NCBI RefSeq assembly: GCF_002160865.1
Contig: NZ_NFLJ01000002.1
Span: 49,015-113,014, forward strand
DNA from: Massiliimicrobium timonense
Lineage (GTDB): Bacteria; Bacillota_I; Bacilli_A; Erysipelotrichales; Coprobacillaceae
Length of the DNA: 64,000 nt
Direction: 5' to 3'
Below, piece by piece: positions 1-9,896 of this stretch (positions within the stretch are counted from its first letter, which is position 1; the number at the start of each line of letters is the position of its first letter). A program made the position numbers and the translations under genes. The notes under the pieces were generated by a model. It had not been told where the DNA came from, searched no databases, and saw only the letters and a list, made by a program, of their open reading frames with translations.

Positions 1-23
1 TTTTTTGAAAGGAGGTGGAAAAT

Positions 24-455
24 ATGACAATACAAAAAAAGATGACAGCCATTGCATTAAGTTTGCTTGTCTTAGGAGGGACAATGGCATCAACTTTTGC
101 TTATACTTATGTATCTGGAACGAAGTATCAGACTGTAACTCATAAAGATATTCCTGCGTGGGGAAATACCCACTATGATACAAATTATGGGAGTAAAAAA
201 ACGATGACAAGTCAAATTGGTACGTTTAAAAAAACAAAAGGGGATGCTGCGTTGGGTAACTTTGCAGAACTAATTACTTCTTCTAAAAAATCAGTAACAA
301 TGGCTGAAGGAATTCCTTTGAATTATGCAGTGCTTGTTAGTGAGCATGGCTGTAATAAGGGAACTGTTTATTTTACAGGGGTATCTTCTCATGGATTAGA
401 ACCAAGTAATACTTGTGATGTAACTTTAAAATTTAGTGCAGATGATTTATTGTAA
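24..455 (+). CDS. Small secreted protein, unknown function
   Basis: This 143-residue protein opens with a classical signal peptide: KK at residues 5-6, a hydrophobic core of about 15 residues and a probable cleavage site near the Ala of TFAY. The mature part is Thr/Lys/Gly rich with two cysteines (in EHGC and NTCDV) that could form a disulfide outside the cell. I chose the ATG at 24 because GGAGG at 11-15 lies 8 bases upstream; an in-frame GTG at 15 overlaps that site. The gene ends just before a hairpin terminator shared with the converging gene. I recognise no family. A secreted bacteriocin-like or cell-surface factor is possible, but nothing visible proves it. Confidence 0.7.
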   Translation: MTIQKKMTAIALSLLVLGGTMASTFAYTYVSGTKYQTVTHKDIPAWGNTHYDTNYGSKKTMTSQIGTFKKTKGDAALGNFAELITSSKKSVTMAEGIPLNYAVLVSEHGCNKGTVYFTGVSSHGLEPSNTCDVTLKFSADDLL

Positions 456-461
456 ATAAAA

Positions 462-491
462 AAACCTAGTTGATTTGTTTCAACTAGGTTT
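462..491. terminator. Bidirectional hairpin terminator
   Basis: An 11-bp perfect stem (AAACCTAGTTG, 462-472, with its complement at 481-491) closes an 8-base loop and is flanked by A and T runs on either side. It separates two converging genes, and the end of the minus-strand gene lies inside it. Confidence 0.85.
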
Positions 492-1793
492 CTTTGTGAT
501 AATAACTTCCTTGATACGTCGATCTTGAATCTTGGTAATCTGGAAGGTAAGATTGTCAATATGAAGTGTTTTGGTTGTGCCATCTTTAGGGATGGAACGT
601 AAATGACTGTATATATAACCACCAATGGTGTTGTAGTCTTCATCTTGTGGAAATGGAATATTGATGGCTTCAGAAAGTTCATCAAGATCAGCATTTCCGT
701 TGACTCTCCATTGTGTTTCATTGATTTTTTGAATATCAGGTCTTTCACGTGAATCGTGTTCATCATAGATGTTTCCAAAGATTTCTTCAACTAAATCTTC
801 TAATGTAATAATACCACTGATTCCACCAAATTCATCTATAGCTATCGCAAAATGAATGTTTTTATTTTGCATATCTGCAAATAGAAGATCAGCTCTCATT
901 GAATCTGGGATGAAATATGGTTTTGAAAGTATCTTTTCAAATGGTTTTTTCTTGGTTTGAAGATTTAATAGATAATCTCTAACATGTAGAACACCAATGA
1001 TATTGTTTTCATCATCTTGATAAACAGGATAACGAGATAAACCAGAACTTTGAATTATTTTGATAATTTCTTCTTGAGTTGCATCAGCAGAAATCATTGT
1101 GACATCAACAGATGGAGTCATGATTTCTGATATATCTGTGTCATTGAAATCAAAGATATTTTGTAACCATTCGCTTTCGTCTTCGTTGAGAACACCACGT
1201 TTTTCACCGAGTTCAATCATTGTCAGGATTTCTTCTTCGGTAATGTTATCTTCTTCAGCTTCTGTTTTTAAGTGTAATAGTTTTAAAACAGCATTGGTTG
1301 AAAAGGATAAAAATTTAACAACAGGGTTCATAATTTTTGCAATCATTAAAACTGTTCCACATGAGATTTTAGATACTTCATATGGTTTTTGCATTGCGAT
1401 TCTTTTAGGAACTAATTCACCAAAGATTAAAGTAAAATAAGATAAAATAATCGTAATGATAATGACTGATAATGTATCAAGAACATTTAATGGAATACTT
1501 GTGATTCCTAAATCCTGTGATACCCATTGAACAAGATACTCTGAAAAGTTATCAGCCGCAAAGGCACTTCCTAAAAATCCAGCTAACGTAATTCCAATTT
1601 GAATGGTTGATAAGAATCCAGAAGGTTCTTGTAGAAGAATTAATAAACGTTTGGCTGTTTTTTCTCCACCTTCAGCTTTTTTCTCTAATTGTGTCTTGTT
1701 TAATGATAAGACAGCAATTTCTGTTGCTGCAAAGAATGCATTCAATAAAATTAAAATAATCTGCAATAATAATTGCGAGGGTATAGAGTCCAT
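480..1793 (-). CDS. Hemolysin-family membrane protein (DUF21/CNNM, CBS pair, CorC_HlyC)
   Basis: This 437-residue protein has the standard order of the CNNM/CorC-type metal transport family: a DUF21 transmembrane region (about residues 1-190), two CBS domains (about 205-330) that usually bind adenosine nucleotides, and a C-terminal CorC_HlyC domain (about 345-430). Relatives take part in Mg2+ or other divalent-cation efflux at the cell membrane. The ATG is preceded by AAAGGAGAG. The 5' leader holds a yybP-ykoY-type riboswitch, so expression probably follows Mn2+. The name hemolysin is historical, and no haemolytic activity is implied. Substrate identity is inferred from the riboswitch, not from residues. 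Confidence 0.9.
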   Translation of the reverse strand: MDSIPSQLLLQIILILLNAFFAATEIAVLSLNKTQLEKKAEGGEKTAKRLLILLQEPSGFLSTIQIGITLAGFLGSAFAADNFSEYLVQWVSQDLGITSIPLNVLDTLSVIIITIILSYFTLIFGELVPKRIAMQKPYEVSKISCGTVLMIAKIMNPVVKFLSFSTNAVLKLLHLKTEAEEDNITEEEILTMIELGEKRGVLNEDESEWLQNIFDFNDTDISEIMTPSVDVTMISADATQEEIIKIIQSSGLSRYPVYQDDENNIIGVLHVRDYLLNLQTKKKPFEKILSKPYFIPDSMRADLLFADMQNKNIHFAIAIDEFGGISGIITLEDLVEEIFGNIYDEHDSRERPDIQKINETQWRVNGNADLDELSEAINIPFPQDEDYNTIGGYIYSHLRSIPKDGTTKTLHIDNLTFQITKIQDRRIKEVIITKKPS

Positions 1794-1856
1794 AACTTCA
1801 CTCTCCTTTTATTTTTTGGCTCTATATGTTTGTGATATAAAAAAAGACAACTACCA

Positions 1857-1971
1857 CAACACTGCAATAAAAGTCTCGTTATTTCATATATAAAACCGGC
1901 TAATAAACTTAGCGTGATGTCGATTATATAACATCATAAAAATGATGCTAACTACTCCCTTTTATGTGTTC
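1857..1971 (-). promoter_or_regulatory. yybP-ykoY-type (manganese) riboswitch
   Basis: Read on the minus strand, the leader of the DUF21/CBS gene holds the two conserved blocks of this riboswitch class. These are AAAAGGGAGTAG near the 5' side (about 1953-1965) and a GAGACTTTTAT block near the 3' side (about 1867-1878). The blocks are closed by a P1-like pairing of AACACATAAAAG with CTTTTAT...GTGTT. The class senses Mn2+ and usually controls metal exporters. The assignment rests on motif recognition by eye, and I did not see a clean terminator switch after it. Confidence 0.72.
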
Positions 1972-2042
1972 TATTTTATCATATTGCACGTAACTGTCAA
2001 TATTGTTATGATAAGAGTATGTAAAAAAGGAGAAAAAGATGT

Positions 2043-2438
2043 ATGTATTTACAGTTATTAGAATATGTCAGTCATGATTTACCAGATGGGTTTACACCTT
2101 ATTATATTTATGGAATTATGGTAGATGATAAGGAAGTTGGTAGAATCACTTTTAGAGAAGGGTCATTGCAGGAACATTATTTTGATGGACATATTGGTTA
2201 TCATATTGAAGAAGCATATAGAGGACATCACTATGCTTATCAGGCTTGTTTACTTTTACAAAAAGAACGTGATTTTCATCAAGTGATTTTAACATGTGAT
2301 CCATCTAATCAGGCATCACTTAAAACGATTCAAAAGCTTCATGCAAAGTATCTTGAAACAAAAACAATTCCTAAAAGTCAACGTCGTTTCTTTCACCAAG
2401 ATGAAAAGGAAAAAATGATTTTTTTATGGGAAGTTTAA
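2043..2438 (+). CDS. GNAT-family N-acetyltransferase
   Basis: This 131-residue protein fits a compact GNAT fold. The acetyl-CoA-binding segment is RGHHYAYQAC (about residues 60-70), which replaces the typical RGxGxA with an H-rich variant. A following NQASLKTIQKL stretch matches the beta5/alpha4 region of RimJ/RimL-like enzymes. AAGGAG lies about 11 bases before the chosen ATG. A nearby ATG at 2039 is in another frame and leads nowhere. The acetyl acceptor cannot be told from sequence. It stands alone between the divergent riboswitch gene and sbcD. Confidence 0.8.
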   Translation: MYLQLLEYVSHDLPDGFTPYYIYGIMVDDKEVGRITFREGSLQEHYFDGHIGYHIEEAYRGHHYAYQACLLLQKERDFHQVILTCDPSNQASLKTIQKLHAKYLETKTIPKSQRRFFHQDEKEKMIFLWEV

Positions 2439-2488
2439 GTTCATTGTTTGTATTGATTTCGTTATAATAGAAAAAAGGAGGGTGTTTT

Positions 2489-3616
2489 GTGAAGTTTGTA
2501 CATATTGGAGATTTACATTTAGGGAAAGTCATTCATCAGTGTTCCTTACTATCTATTCAACGTGAATTGTTGTTTGAATTATTAGATGAGATGGACCAAA
2601 GAAATATTCGTTTATTGGTTATTGCGGGAGATATTTATGATCGTTTGATTCCTAGTCAAGAAGCAGTGAATTTGTTGGATGAATTTTTAACGAAAGCCTT
2701 ATTGACTTATCATATTGAAGTTTTGATGATTAGTGGAAATCATGATAGCTCTGACCGTTTACATTTCGCTAGTTCTTTATTGGTGAAAAATGGATTACAT
2801 ATTGAAACTTATTTAAAAGAAAAGATGGTGTATGTTGAAAAAGAGAATGTCAGATTTTATCTGTTGCCTTTTGTTAAACCATCACAAGTGAGAATGTTAT
2901 ATCCTGATCAGGAGATTCATACTTATCAAGAAGCTTTGGCTTATTATCTCTCCAAGCAAAGTCTTGACCATGATTATCAAAATATTCTTGTTACACATCA
3001 ATTTGTTGGACATTCAAGCATAACCAGTGAATCAGAAGTGCCATTAAGTGTGGGTGGTAGTGAAATTATTGATGCTTCTTTATTTGATGATTTTGATTAT
3101 GTAGCTTTAGGGCATCTTCATGCTCCTCAAAAGGTCAAACGTGAAACGATGCGTTATAGTGGTTCTTTGATGTGCTATTCTTTTGATGAAGTCAAGCAAA
3201 AGAAGTCTGTTGTTGTGGTGGATACAGATACAATGGAAATCACAACCTTTTCATTGCATCCATCTCAGACTTTACAAAAATATCAAGGAACATTTGCTGA
3301 ATTGATGGATGTCAATTTTATTGAAAAAAAGGACGATTATTTATCATTTGAACTGTTAGATCAAAAGATTATTCCTCATGCGATTGAACAGTTGCGTGTC
3401 CTTTATCCTCATCTTTTACAATTGACTTATCAATATTTAATGAAGGATGCCAAACAATCCACTTTTCGTCCTATGCAATCTATTGAACAAATGGATACAT
3501 TATCTTTATTTCAACAGTTTTATCATGATGTGAAAAATCAGGAGTTATCCAATTTAGCAAAGAATGTTGTGCAGGAGTTATTAGAAAAGGCAGGTGAAAA
3601 GAGTGAAGATTATTAA
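2489..3616 (+). CDS. sbcD: Exonuclease SbcCD subunit D
   Basis: This 375-residue Mre11-type nuclease subunit works with SbcC to cleave hairpins and protein-blocked DNA ends. Phosphoesterase motifs are clear: GDLHLGK (residues 7-13), AGDIYDR (about 50), SGNHDS (about 85), THQFVGH (about 170) and ALGHLHAPQ (about 207), giving the usual metal ligands. It starts at GTG with AAAGGAGGG 7 bases upstream. A promoter with TATAAT at 2463-2468 (TTCATT 17 bases before it) probably drives sbcD and sbcC, whose coding regions overlap. Confidence 0.95.
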   Translation: MKFVHIGDLHLGKVIHQCSLLSIQRELLFELLDEMDQRNIRLLVIAGDIYDRLIPSQEAVNLLDEFLTKALLTYHIEVLMISGNHDSSDRLHFASSLLVKNGLHIETYLKEKMVYVEKENVRFYLLPFVKPSQVRMLYPDQEIHTYQEALAYYLSKQSLDHDYQNILVTHQFVGHSSITSESEVPLSVGGSEIIDASLFDDFDYVALGHLHAPQKVKRETMRYSGSLMCYSFDEVKQKKSVVVVDTDTMEITTFSLHPSQTLQKYQGTFAELMDVNFIEKKDDYLSFELLDQKIIPHAIEQLRVLYPHLLQLTYQYLMKDAKQSTFRPMQSIEQMDTLSLFQQFYHDVKNQELSNLAKNVVQELLEKAGEKSEDY

Positions 3617-6600
3617 ATTGACGATGAATGCTTTTATGGCTTATAAGAATTTAACAGTTGTTGATTTTGAAAATATGCAAGATCATGGCTTGTATTTAAT
3701 TAGTGGACCTACGGGATCAGGAAAAACAACACTTTTTGATGCGATGACTTTTGCATTGTATGGAGAAGCCAGTGGTTCTCATCGACAAACTTCCTATTTT
3801 CGTAGTGATTTTGCTGATGCAAAAGAAGAAACATATGTGGAATTGACATTTGAATTGCATCAGCATCGTTATACAGTGAAACGTTCACCAACATATTATC
3901 GTGAAGGTTATAAAACGCCCAAAATGGCTCAAGCCTATTTTGATGATGGTCAACAGATTATTGAAGGAATTAAAGAAGTCAATGCAAAGATTAAAGAATT
4001 GTTGGGAGTGGATGTGCGTCAATTTAAACAAATTGTAATGATTGCTCAAGGAGAGTTTACAAAACTGATTTATGCCAGTAGTGAAGAAAGAGAACGTGTT
4101 TTACGTCATGTTTTTCATAGTGAACCACTTGTTATCTTTGAAAATCTATTAAAAGACAAGGTAAAACACTATAAAGATGAATTTATGATGTCGAATCAGG
4201 ATTTATCTTCTCGTTTTTCCATGTTGCAGTTATCATCTGATTTTATACAACAACATCAAGAATTTCACCCTTCTTATATTCAAGATGCCCAAATAGAAAA
4301 TCAAAAAATTAATGAACAGCTTGATTTAGATAAACACAACTATCATAAAGCCAAAAATGAATATGATAAGTTTTCTCAACAATACTATCAAAAACAAGAA
4401 CACAATCAACAATTATTAGAATTAGAAGAAGTGATGAAACAATATCATCAACTACAAGCTCAAAAAGAAAAAATGTTGTTGCTGGAAAAGGATTTTGAAA
4501 AAATAGAACATATCAAAAATCATCAATCTTGTATTCATCAATACAAACAAAGTCAAACATCTTATCAACAAGCCTGTTTCCAAAAACAGGAGGTTGAACA
4601 CAAACTTTCCTCTTTACAACAACAATTCTCTTTATTAAAAAAAGAATATCAAAAATTAGATGAAGATAAACACCAAAAAGATCAATTATTCATAGATATA
4701 GACAATACCAAAAAAGCCTTAGAACAATATCAGTTATATCAAAAACAACGAACAATTTATCAACAACAATACAAACAATATCAAGCTTTACAAAATGATT
4801 ATCATGATTTACAGGTGCGATATGAAAAAATGGAAAATCGTATTGGGCGTGATCAGGACAATGTCAATCGTTTACCACGTCTGGAACTGGAATTAGAACA
4901 GAATGAAAAAAATGTTAAAGAAATCAATCAAAAAAGAGTCATGATTCATGAATTAAGCCAGTTCTATGATGAATGGAAATCTTTACAAGATCACCACTAT
5001 GATTTATCAGTTATCTATCAACAAAAACAAGCTGAATATGAAAAGATTTTACAGTGTTATCGTCATGAAGATGAATTATTTCGTCGTCAACAGGCGGGTA
5101 TTTTAGCTAGCCACCTTAAAGACAATGAACCTTGTCCTGTCTGTGGTTCTACCCATCATCCTCATCTGGCAGAACTTGAAAAACAGGTCCTTTCTTCTCG
5201 TGAATTAGAACAACTCTCACAACAGGTTGAAGCGAAGAATATTGAACAGCAGGAAGCTTATCAGGAAGTTTATCAACAAAATGAACGTGTGACAACGATG
5301 CAGACACGTATTGAAATGTTGAAAAAACAGCTCAATATTCAAGAGGAATTATCAAAAGAAGTCTTTATTCATTTATTATCAGATATTGTGCAAGTTATTG
5401 AAGAACAGGAAAAAACATATCAGAAAAAGTATAATGATGTGATTTATTTAAAGAAGATTCAACGTAGTTTAGAACAGGATACACTTTTATTAAAACAACA
5501 AAATCAATACTTACAAGATATGCAACAACAATTAATGGATAAAGAAAAAAGTATATCTTTATTACAACAACAATATCTTCAATTGGAGAAAGACTATCAT
5601 TTTGATCAACATCAAGATATTTCATCTGTTTTAACACAACAACAAAAAGACTTCAAACAATTAGAAAAACACATTGAAACAATAGAGAATCAATATCATC
5701 AATGCCAAGAAAATCTTTCTATTTATACACATCAGTTCACTCAAATCACACAACAGCTTCAATTATTAAAAGAAGAAAAAGACAAAGCTCAATTATTATA
5801 TCAGCAGTTTATTCAAGATTGTTTTGAAGATGAAAAACAATATCTCTATTATCAAGAACATATAAAAGATATTGAAAGTCAAAAACAGGCATATCAAAAT
5901 TATTTTATACAGTTAGAAGCTTTAGACAAACAAAAAACACTTTTAGAAGAAAAAACAAAAGATTATCAGTTATATGATCTGGCTCAAGAAAAACAACAAT
6001 TAGATGATTTATTATTAAAACGTGATCAGGCTTATACAAAGTATCATGAAACTTTATATGTTTTTCAACAAAACGATAAAATCTTAAAACAGTTAGAAAA
6101 AGATTATCTAAACAATCAGGATATTTTTGAAAAGTATACACTCTACCAAGATTTATATGATCAGACAGTTGGAAAGAATCCTTTACGTATGTCTTTTGAA
6201 AGATATGTATTATCGACTTATTTTGAACAGATATTAGAATATGCCAATATTGAGTTGATGAAGATGACACAGGGACGTTTTGCCTTGTATCGTAAAAAAG
6301 ATGTTAAAGGTGTCAAACAGCAGGGACTGGATTTGAGTGTTTTGGATTATGAAACAGGCGTGATGCGTGATATTCAGTCTTTATCAGGTGGAGAATCTTT
6401 TAAAGCGGCTTTATCATTGGCTTTAGGTTTATCTTCAATGATTCAAAATTATGCTGGAGGAATTGAATTAAACACTTTGTTTATTGATGAAGGATTTGGA
6501 ACTTTAGATCATGAATCCATTGATCAGGCATTATCTGTTTTAATGGACTTAAAAAATGATCATAAGACAATAGGTATTATTTCACATGTTGATGAATTAA

Positions 6601-6674
6601 AAGAAAGAATTGAAACACAGATCATTGTGGAAAAAACAAATCAAGGAAGTACACTACATATAGAAAGAGGGTAG
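3603..6674 (+). CDS. sbcC: Exonuclease SbcCD subunit C (SMC-like ATPase)
   Basis: This 1023-residue Rad50-type ATPase has an N-terminal Walker A (GPTGSGKTT, about residue 34), a long Gln-rich coiled coil, a zinc hook CPVC at residues 511-514, a return coiled coil, the signature SGGESFKAAL and a Walker B with TLFIDEGFGTLD near the C-terminus. It acts with SbcD in recombination and repair of replication-blocking hairpins. I prefer the GTG at 3603 because AGGTG sits 6 bases before it. The in-frame GTG at 3594 has its AAAGG too close. The gene overlaps the end of sbcD by 14 bases, implying coupled translation. Confidence 0.95.
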   Translation: MKIIKLTMNAFMAYKNLTVVDFENMQDHGLYLISGPTGSGKTTLFDAMTFALYGEASGSHRQTSYFRSDFADAKEETYVELTFELHQHRYTVKRSPTYYREGYKTPKMAQAYFDDGQQIIEGIKEVNAKIKELLGVDVRQFKQIVMIAQGEFTKLIYASSEERERVLRHVFHSEPLVIFENLLKDKVKHYKDEFMMSNQDLSSRFSMLQLSSDFIQQHQEFHPSYIQDAQIENQKINEQLDLDKHNYHKAKNEYDKFSQQYYQKQEHNQQLLELEEVMKQYHQLQAQKEKMLLLEKDFEKIEHIKNHQSCIHQYKQSQTSYQQACFQKQEVEHKLSSLQQQFSLLKKEYQKLDEDKHQKDQLFIDIDNTKKALEQYQLYQKQRTIYQQQYKQYQALQNDYHDLQVRYEKMENRIGRDQDNVNRLPRLELELEQNEKNVKEINQKRVMIHELSQFYDEWKSLQDHHYDLSVIYQQKQAEYEKILQCYRHEDELFRRQQAGILASHLKDNEPCPVCGSTHHPHLAELEKQVLSSRELEQLSQQVEAKNIEQQEAYQEVYQQNERVTTMQTRIEMLKKQLNIQEELSKEVFIHLLSDIVQVIEEQEKTYQKKYNDVIYLKKIQRSLEQDTLLLKQQNQYLQDMQQQLMDKEKSISLLQQQYLQLEKDYHFDQHQDISSVLTQQQKDFKQLEKHIETIENQYHQCQENLSIYTHQFTQITQQLQLLKEEKDKAQLLYQQFIQDCFEDEKQYLYYQEHIKDIESQKQAYQNYFIQLEALDKQKTLLEEKTKDYQLYDLAQEKQQLDDLLLKRDQAYTKYHETLYVFQQNDKILKQLEKDYLNNQDIFEKYTLYQDLYDQTVGKNPLRMSFERYVLSTYFEQILEYANIELMKMTQGRFALYRKKDVKGVKQQGLDLSVLDYETGVMRDIQSLSGGESFKAALSLALGLSSMIQNYAGGIELNTLFIDEGFGTLDHESIDQALSVLMDLKNDHKTIGIISHVDELKERIETQIIVEKTNQGSTLHIERG

Positions 6675-6682
6675 CTGAAAAT

Positions 6683-6883
6683 ATGTTTATATACAAATAT
6701 CATCGTATGACAACAAAAGTGTCTGGAATAGGAATTACAGAATATCGTTTTGAGAATATGCGTGATGTTATAGATAAATATGCCAATGATGGATGGCGTT
6801 ATGTTGGTTTTGTGCCTGTTTTACAAAGAGGAAATGGATATATTGAAGAAATAGAGCTGATTTTTGAAAAAGAAAAGTCATAA
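6683..6883 (+). CDS. DUF4177 domain protein
   Basis: This 66-residue protein has the DUF4177 pattern: an N-terminal strand (FIYKYHRM), then a helix ending in the conserved YANDGWRYVGFVP block, then a final charged strand (IELIFEKE). Family members are small cytoplasmic proteins of unknown function. It starts 8 bases after sbcC, so it is probably the last gene of the sbcDC operon. A promoter for proS lies directly after its stop. Confidence 0.75.
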   Translation: MFIYKYHRMTTKVSGIGITEYRFENMRDVIDKYANDGWRYVGFVPVLQRGNGYIEEIELIFEKEKS

Positions 6884-6911
6884 TTGCTTTTTGGTAAAAT
6901 TCTTGTATAAT
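6884..6911 (+). promoter_or_regulatory. Promoter of proS
   Basis: TTGCTT (6884-6889) and TATAAT (6906-6911) are spaced by 16 bases, 35 bases upstream of the proS start. No T-box leader is visible between the promoter and the gene, although many aminoacyl-tRNA synthetase genes of this phylum have one. Confidence 0.65.
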
Positions 6912-6945
6912 AGTAAGGTAAATATTAAAGAAGGGGTATAGAAAA

Positions 6946-8382
6946 ATGGCAAATAAAGTAAAAAATGATGCGATTACATCAAGAGATGAAAACTTTGCAC
7001 AGTGGTATACAGATGTATGTCGTAAAGCTGAATTAATGGATTATTCAAGTGTCAAAGGGTTTATCATTTATCGACCATATGGTTATGCTTTATGGGAAAT
7101 GATTCAAGCCTACATGGACAAAAAATTTAAAGAAACAGGACACGAAAATGTTTATATGCCGATGTTGATCCCTGAATCTTTACTACAAAAAGAAGCAGAT
7201 CATGTGGAAGGATTCGCTCCTGAATGTGCTGTTGTCACACGTGGTGGATTAGATGAACTGGAAGAAAAATTGGTGATTCGTCCAACATCTGAAACATTAT
7301 TTTGTGAACACTACGCTAAAATTGTGAATTCTTATCGTGATTTACCTAAGTTATATAATCAATGGTGTTCTGTTGTACGTTGGGAAAAAACAACACGCCC
7401 ATTTTTAAGAGGTTCAGAATTCTTATGGCAGGAAGGACATACAATTCATGCAACGGCTGATGAAGCCAGAGAAGAAACGATGCGTATGCTGGATATTTAT
7501 GAAACAACAGCCAGAGAATTATTAGCCATACCAATGGTGACAGGTAAAAAGACGGAAAGAGAAAAGTTTGCAGGAGCCGAAGAAACATATACGATTGAAG
7601 CTTTAATGCATGATGGAAAAGCATTGCAATCTGGAACATCACATTATTTTGGTGATGGATTTGCGAAAGCTTTTGATATGAAGTTCCTGGATAAAGATAA
7701 TCAGTTAAAATATGTTCATCAGACATCATGGGGAGTTTCTACAAGATTACTAGGAGCGATTATTATGGTTCATGGTGATGATAATGGACTTGTTTTACCA
7801 CCAAGAGTGGCTCCAACACAAGTGATGATTATTCCAATCCAGCAACAAAAAGAAGGTATCTTAGATAAGGCTTATGAACTGCAAAATCAATTACAGGCAC
7901 AAGGTATTCGTGTCAAAGTGGATGCCAGTGATAAATCGCCAGGATGGAAGTTCTCTGAAGCTGAAATGCGTGGAATTCCATTACGTTTAGAAATTGGTCC
8001 TAGAGATTTACAAAATGGTCAATGTGTTGTGGCAAAACGTGTCAATGGTGAAAAATTAACTTTAGCATTGGATGAAACTTTACCAGAAAAATTAGCTACA
8101 TTATTAGATGAAGTCCATGATGAAATGTATCAAAAAGCTTTGAAGTTTAGGGATGAACACATTACTGATGTTGAAACATATGAAGAATTTAAAGAAGTTT
8201 TAGATTCTAAAGGTGGTTATGTGAAAATGGCATGGTGTGGAGATGAAGCTTGTGAAGTGAAAATCAAAGAAGATACTGCAGCAACATCTCGTTGTATTGA
8301 TACACAAGCTCATGTTGATGGTGTTTGCCCAATTTGTGGAAAGAAAGCGAAACATATTGTTTATTTTGCAAGAGCATATTAA
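6946..8382 (+). CDS. proS: Prolyl-tRNA synthetase (archaeal/eukaryotic type)
   Basis: This 478-residue class II synthetase charges tRNA-Pro with proline. The length and motifs fit ProRS type 3, which lacks the editing insertion. Motif 1 lies around [12 protein letters not shown], motif 2 at [21 protein letters not shown], and motif 3 in the region following [10 protein letters not shown]. The C-terminal domain has paired cysteines ([10 protein letters not shown] and CPICGKK) typical of the zinc-binding end of this type. It ends in the conserved terminal Tyr (RAY). The single-gene unit has its own promoter and terminator. Confidence 0.96.
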   Translation: MANKVKNDAITSRDENFAQWYTDVCRKAELMDYSSVKGFIIYRPYGYALWEMIQAYMDKKFKETGHENVYMPMLIPESLLQKEADHVEGFAPECAVVTRGGLDELEEKLVIRPTSETLFCEHYAKIVNSYRDLPKLYNQWCSVVRWEKTTRPFLRGSEFLWQEGHTIHATADEAREETMRMLDIYETTARELLAIPMVTGKKTEREKFAGAEETYTIEALMHDGKALQSGTSHYFGDGFAKAFDMKFLDKDNQLKYVHQTSWGVSTRLLGAIIMVHGDDNGLVLPPRVAPTQVMIIPIQQQKEGILDKAYELQNQLQAQGIRVKVDASDKSPGWKFSEAEMRGIPLRLEIGPRDLQNGQCVVAKRVNGEKLTLALDETLPEKLATLLDEVHDEMYQKALKFRDEHITDVETYEEFKEVLDSKGGYVKMAWCGDEACEVKIKEDTAATSRCIDTQAHVDGVCPICGKKAKHIVYFARAY

Positions 8383-8409
8383 AAACAGTTGATGAAAATC
8401 AACTGTTTT
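8382..8409. terminator. Bidirectional hairpin terminator
   Basis: An 11-bp stem (AAAACAGTTGA, 8382-8392, pairing with 8399-8409) closes a 6-base loop. It lies between converging proS and the membrane XRE gene and reaches into the end of the latter. Confidence 0.85.
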
Positions 8410-9118
8410 CTTTATGTAACCATAATTGATCGATATACTTATGACCTTTCATGACATAACAATGATGAAAGACTGTCATATTTAAAAATAGACCACAGAA
8501 TGCAATAACAAATGCACTCCCTTGAACACTGGTCCATAAATAAAGCATAAAACCCCCTATAATTAAAATTATTGGGATAAATATAAGATTGTAAGTGACC
8601 AGTTCTATATGAATGAGTTTATTCATAGGATAGTTTTTGATATTTTGGAATCGATTTTTAAACGTATAGATGATGATACTTATACAAGGAATACCAAAGA
8701 TAAGTAGTCCGGGTAGTATCATTTGATTGAAAAAGGATATGAGAATTTCCGAAAAGTCAATTGTTTTAGGACCAAAGACATCATTGTTATACAAGATAAA
8801 AACGACAATAATATTGATGATATTAAAGATAACTTGTGTTGCATGGTAATTAAATTGATTCATTGTGGCATAGTATCTTTGATACCATTTCTTTTTTTGT
8901 ATTGTTGCACTCTTTTGACCTGTCAAGATTTCTTGAACGGGGATTTGAAAGTATTCACAGATTTGTAAAAGAGTATCATAATCGGGAAGATTAACACCTC
9001 TTTCCCAGCGTGAAATTGTACGATTTGTAACACCAAGAACCTGAGCAAGTTGTTCCTGTGTCATTCCTTTTTGATAACGGGCTTTTTTTAAGATTTGTCC
9101 AAATGTTTTAGGGTTCAT
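8399..9118 (-). CDS. XRE-family regulator with membrane-spanning C-terminus
   Basis: This 239-residue protein has an N-terminal Cro/C1 helix-turn-helix (about residues 7-62, with MTQEQLAQVLGVTNRTISRWERG). A linker follows, then about four hydrophobic segments (roughly residues 100-230). This layout suits a membrane-tethered repressor that senses an envelope or small-molecule signal. The start has AAGGAGG upstream. No partner exporter gene is adjacent, so the regulated target is not evident. Confidence 0.85.
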   Translation of the reverse strand: MNPKTFGQILKKARYQKGMTQEQLAQVLGVTNRTISRWERGVNLPDYDTLLQICEYFQIPVQEILTGQKSATIQKKKWYQRYYATMNQFNYHATQVIFNIINIIVVFILYNNDVFGPKTIDFSEILISFFNQMILPGLLIFGIPCISIIIYTFKNRFQNIKNYPMNKLIHIELVTYNLIFIPIILIIGGFMLYLWTSVQGSAFVIAFCGLFLNMTVFHHCYVMKGHKYIDQLWLHKENS

Positions 9119-9192
9119 AAGTATGCCTCCTTGCTATGTTTATCATATCAAACTTGGCGATTTATGAACAGGACATATCACGAGAATACCCT

Positions 9193-9783
9193 TCATGAGT
9201 CTTTTATTTTAACATTTAATAAGTGAATAAGGTCAATGGCTTGAAAACTATTAATCATAGCACCACGAATATCTTCGGGAGAAGTCATGATTCCTTCAAT
9301 CTGACATGATGATAAATCTGTTTTATATAATGGAGCATGAAGAAATTCACATTGAGTTAAATCACATTCCTGGAATGAGGTTTTATTCATTTTGGTTTCA
9401 ATAAAACTGGCATTATGTAATGAACATTGATGAAATTGAACGGTTTTGTTGTTCATGAATGCAAAATTAGCAAAATGACATAAACAGTCTTTGAAAGCTA
9501 CATGATCAAAAAGAGATTCAGCAAAATCTGTTCCCATGAGTTTACAGTTTTGAAATTGAACATGGCGAAAAAGGGTTGTATTCATTTTGATGTTAGATAA
9601 ATCACAATGAGAAAATGTGACATCTACAAAATAACTGTGTTCAAAAGAAATATCTTGAAAATCAATATGATCAAAATAACAGTTTTGAAAATCTTTATTA
9701 GTTAAATTTTCATCAATAATAGCTTCATTATGATAGGATGCATCAAAGATTTTTTCCTCTAATAAATCTTCTTTTAATATCAT
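9193..9783 (-). CDS. Pentapeptide repeat protein
   Basis: This 196-residue protein has about 25 tandem five-residue units of the A(D/N)LxX kind, such as CDLSN, FQNCK, TDFAE and CDLTQ, with central F, L or C. The repeats predict a right-handed quadrilateral beta helix. Some family members protect gyrase from quinolones or act as scaffolds, but this copy is hydrophilic and carries no marker of Qnr proteins. It is divergent from the pyridoxamine kinase-like gene, with about 110 bases between the two. Confidence 0.85.
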   Translation of the reverse strand: MILKEDLLEEKIFDASYHNEAIIDENLTNKDFQNCYFDHIDFQDISFEHSYFVDVTFSHCDLSNIKMNTTLFRHVQFQNCKLMGTDFAESLFDHVAFKDCLCHFANFAFMNNKTVQFHQCSLHNASFIETKMNKTSFQECDLTQCEFLHAPLYKTDLSSCQIEGIMTSPEDIRGAMINSFQAIDLIHLLNVKIKDS

Positions 9784-9896
9784 GATTGGTCACTCCTTTA
9801 TTTATTAAAAATATCATAACATAGAAAGATATCAATGTAAATAAGTTCTTTTTTATCAATGTTTGTGATAAAATATGAAACAAAAGAGGTGTAAAC

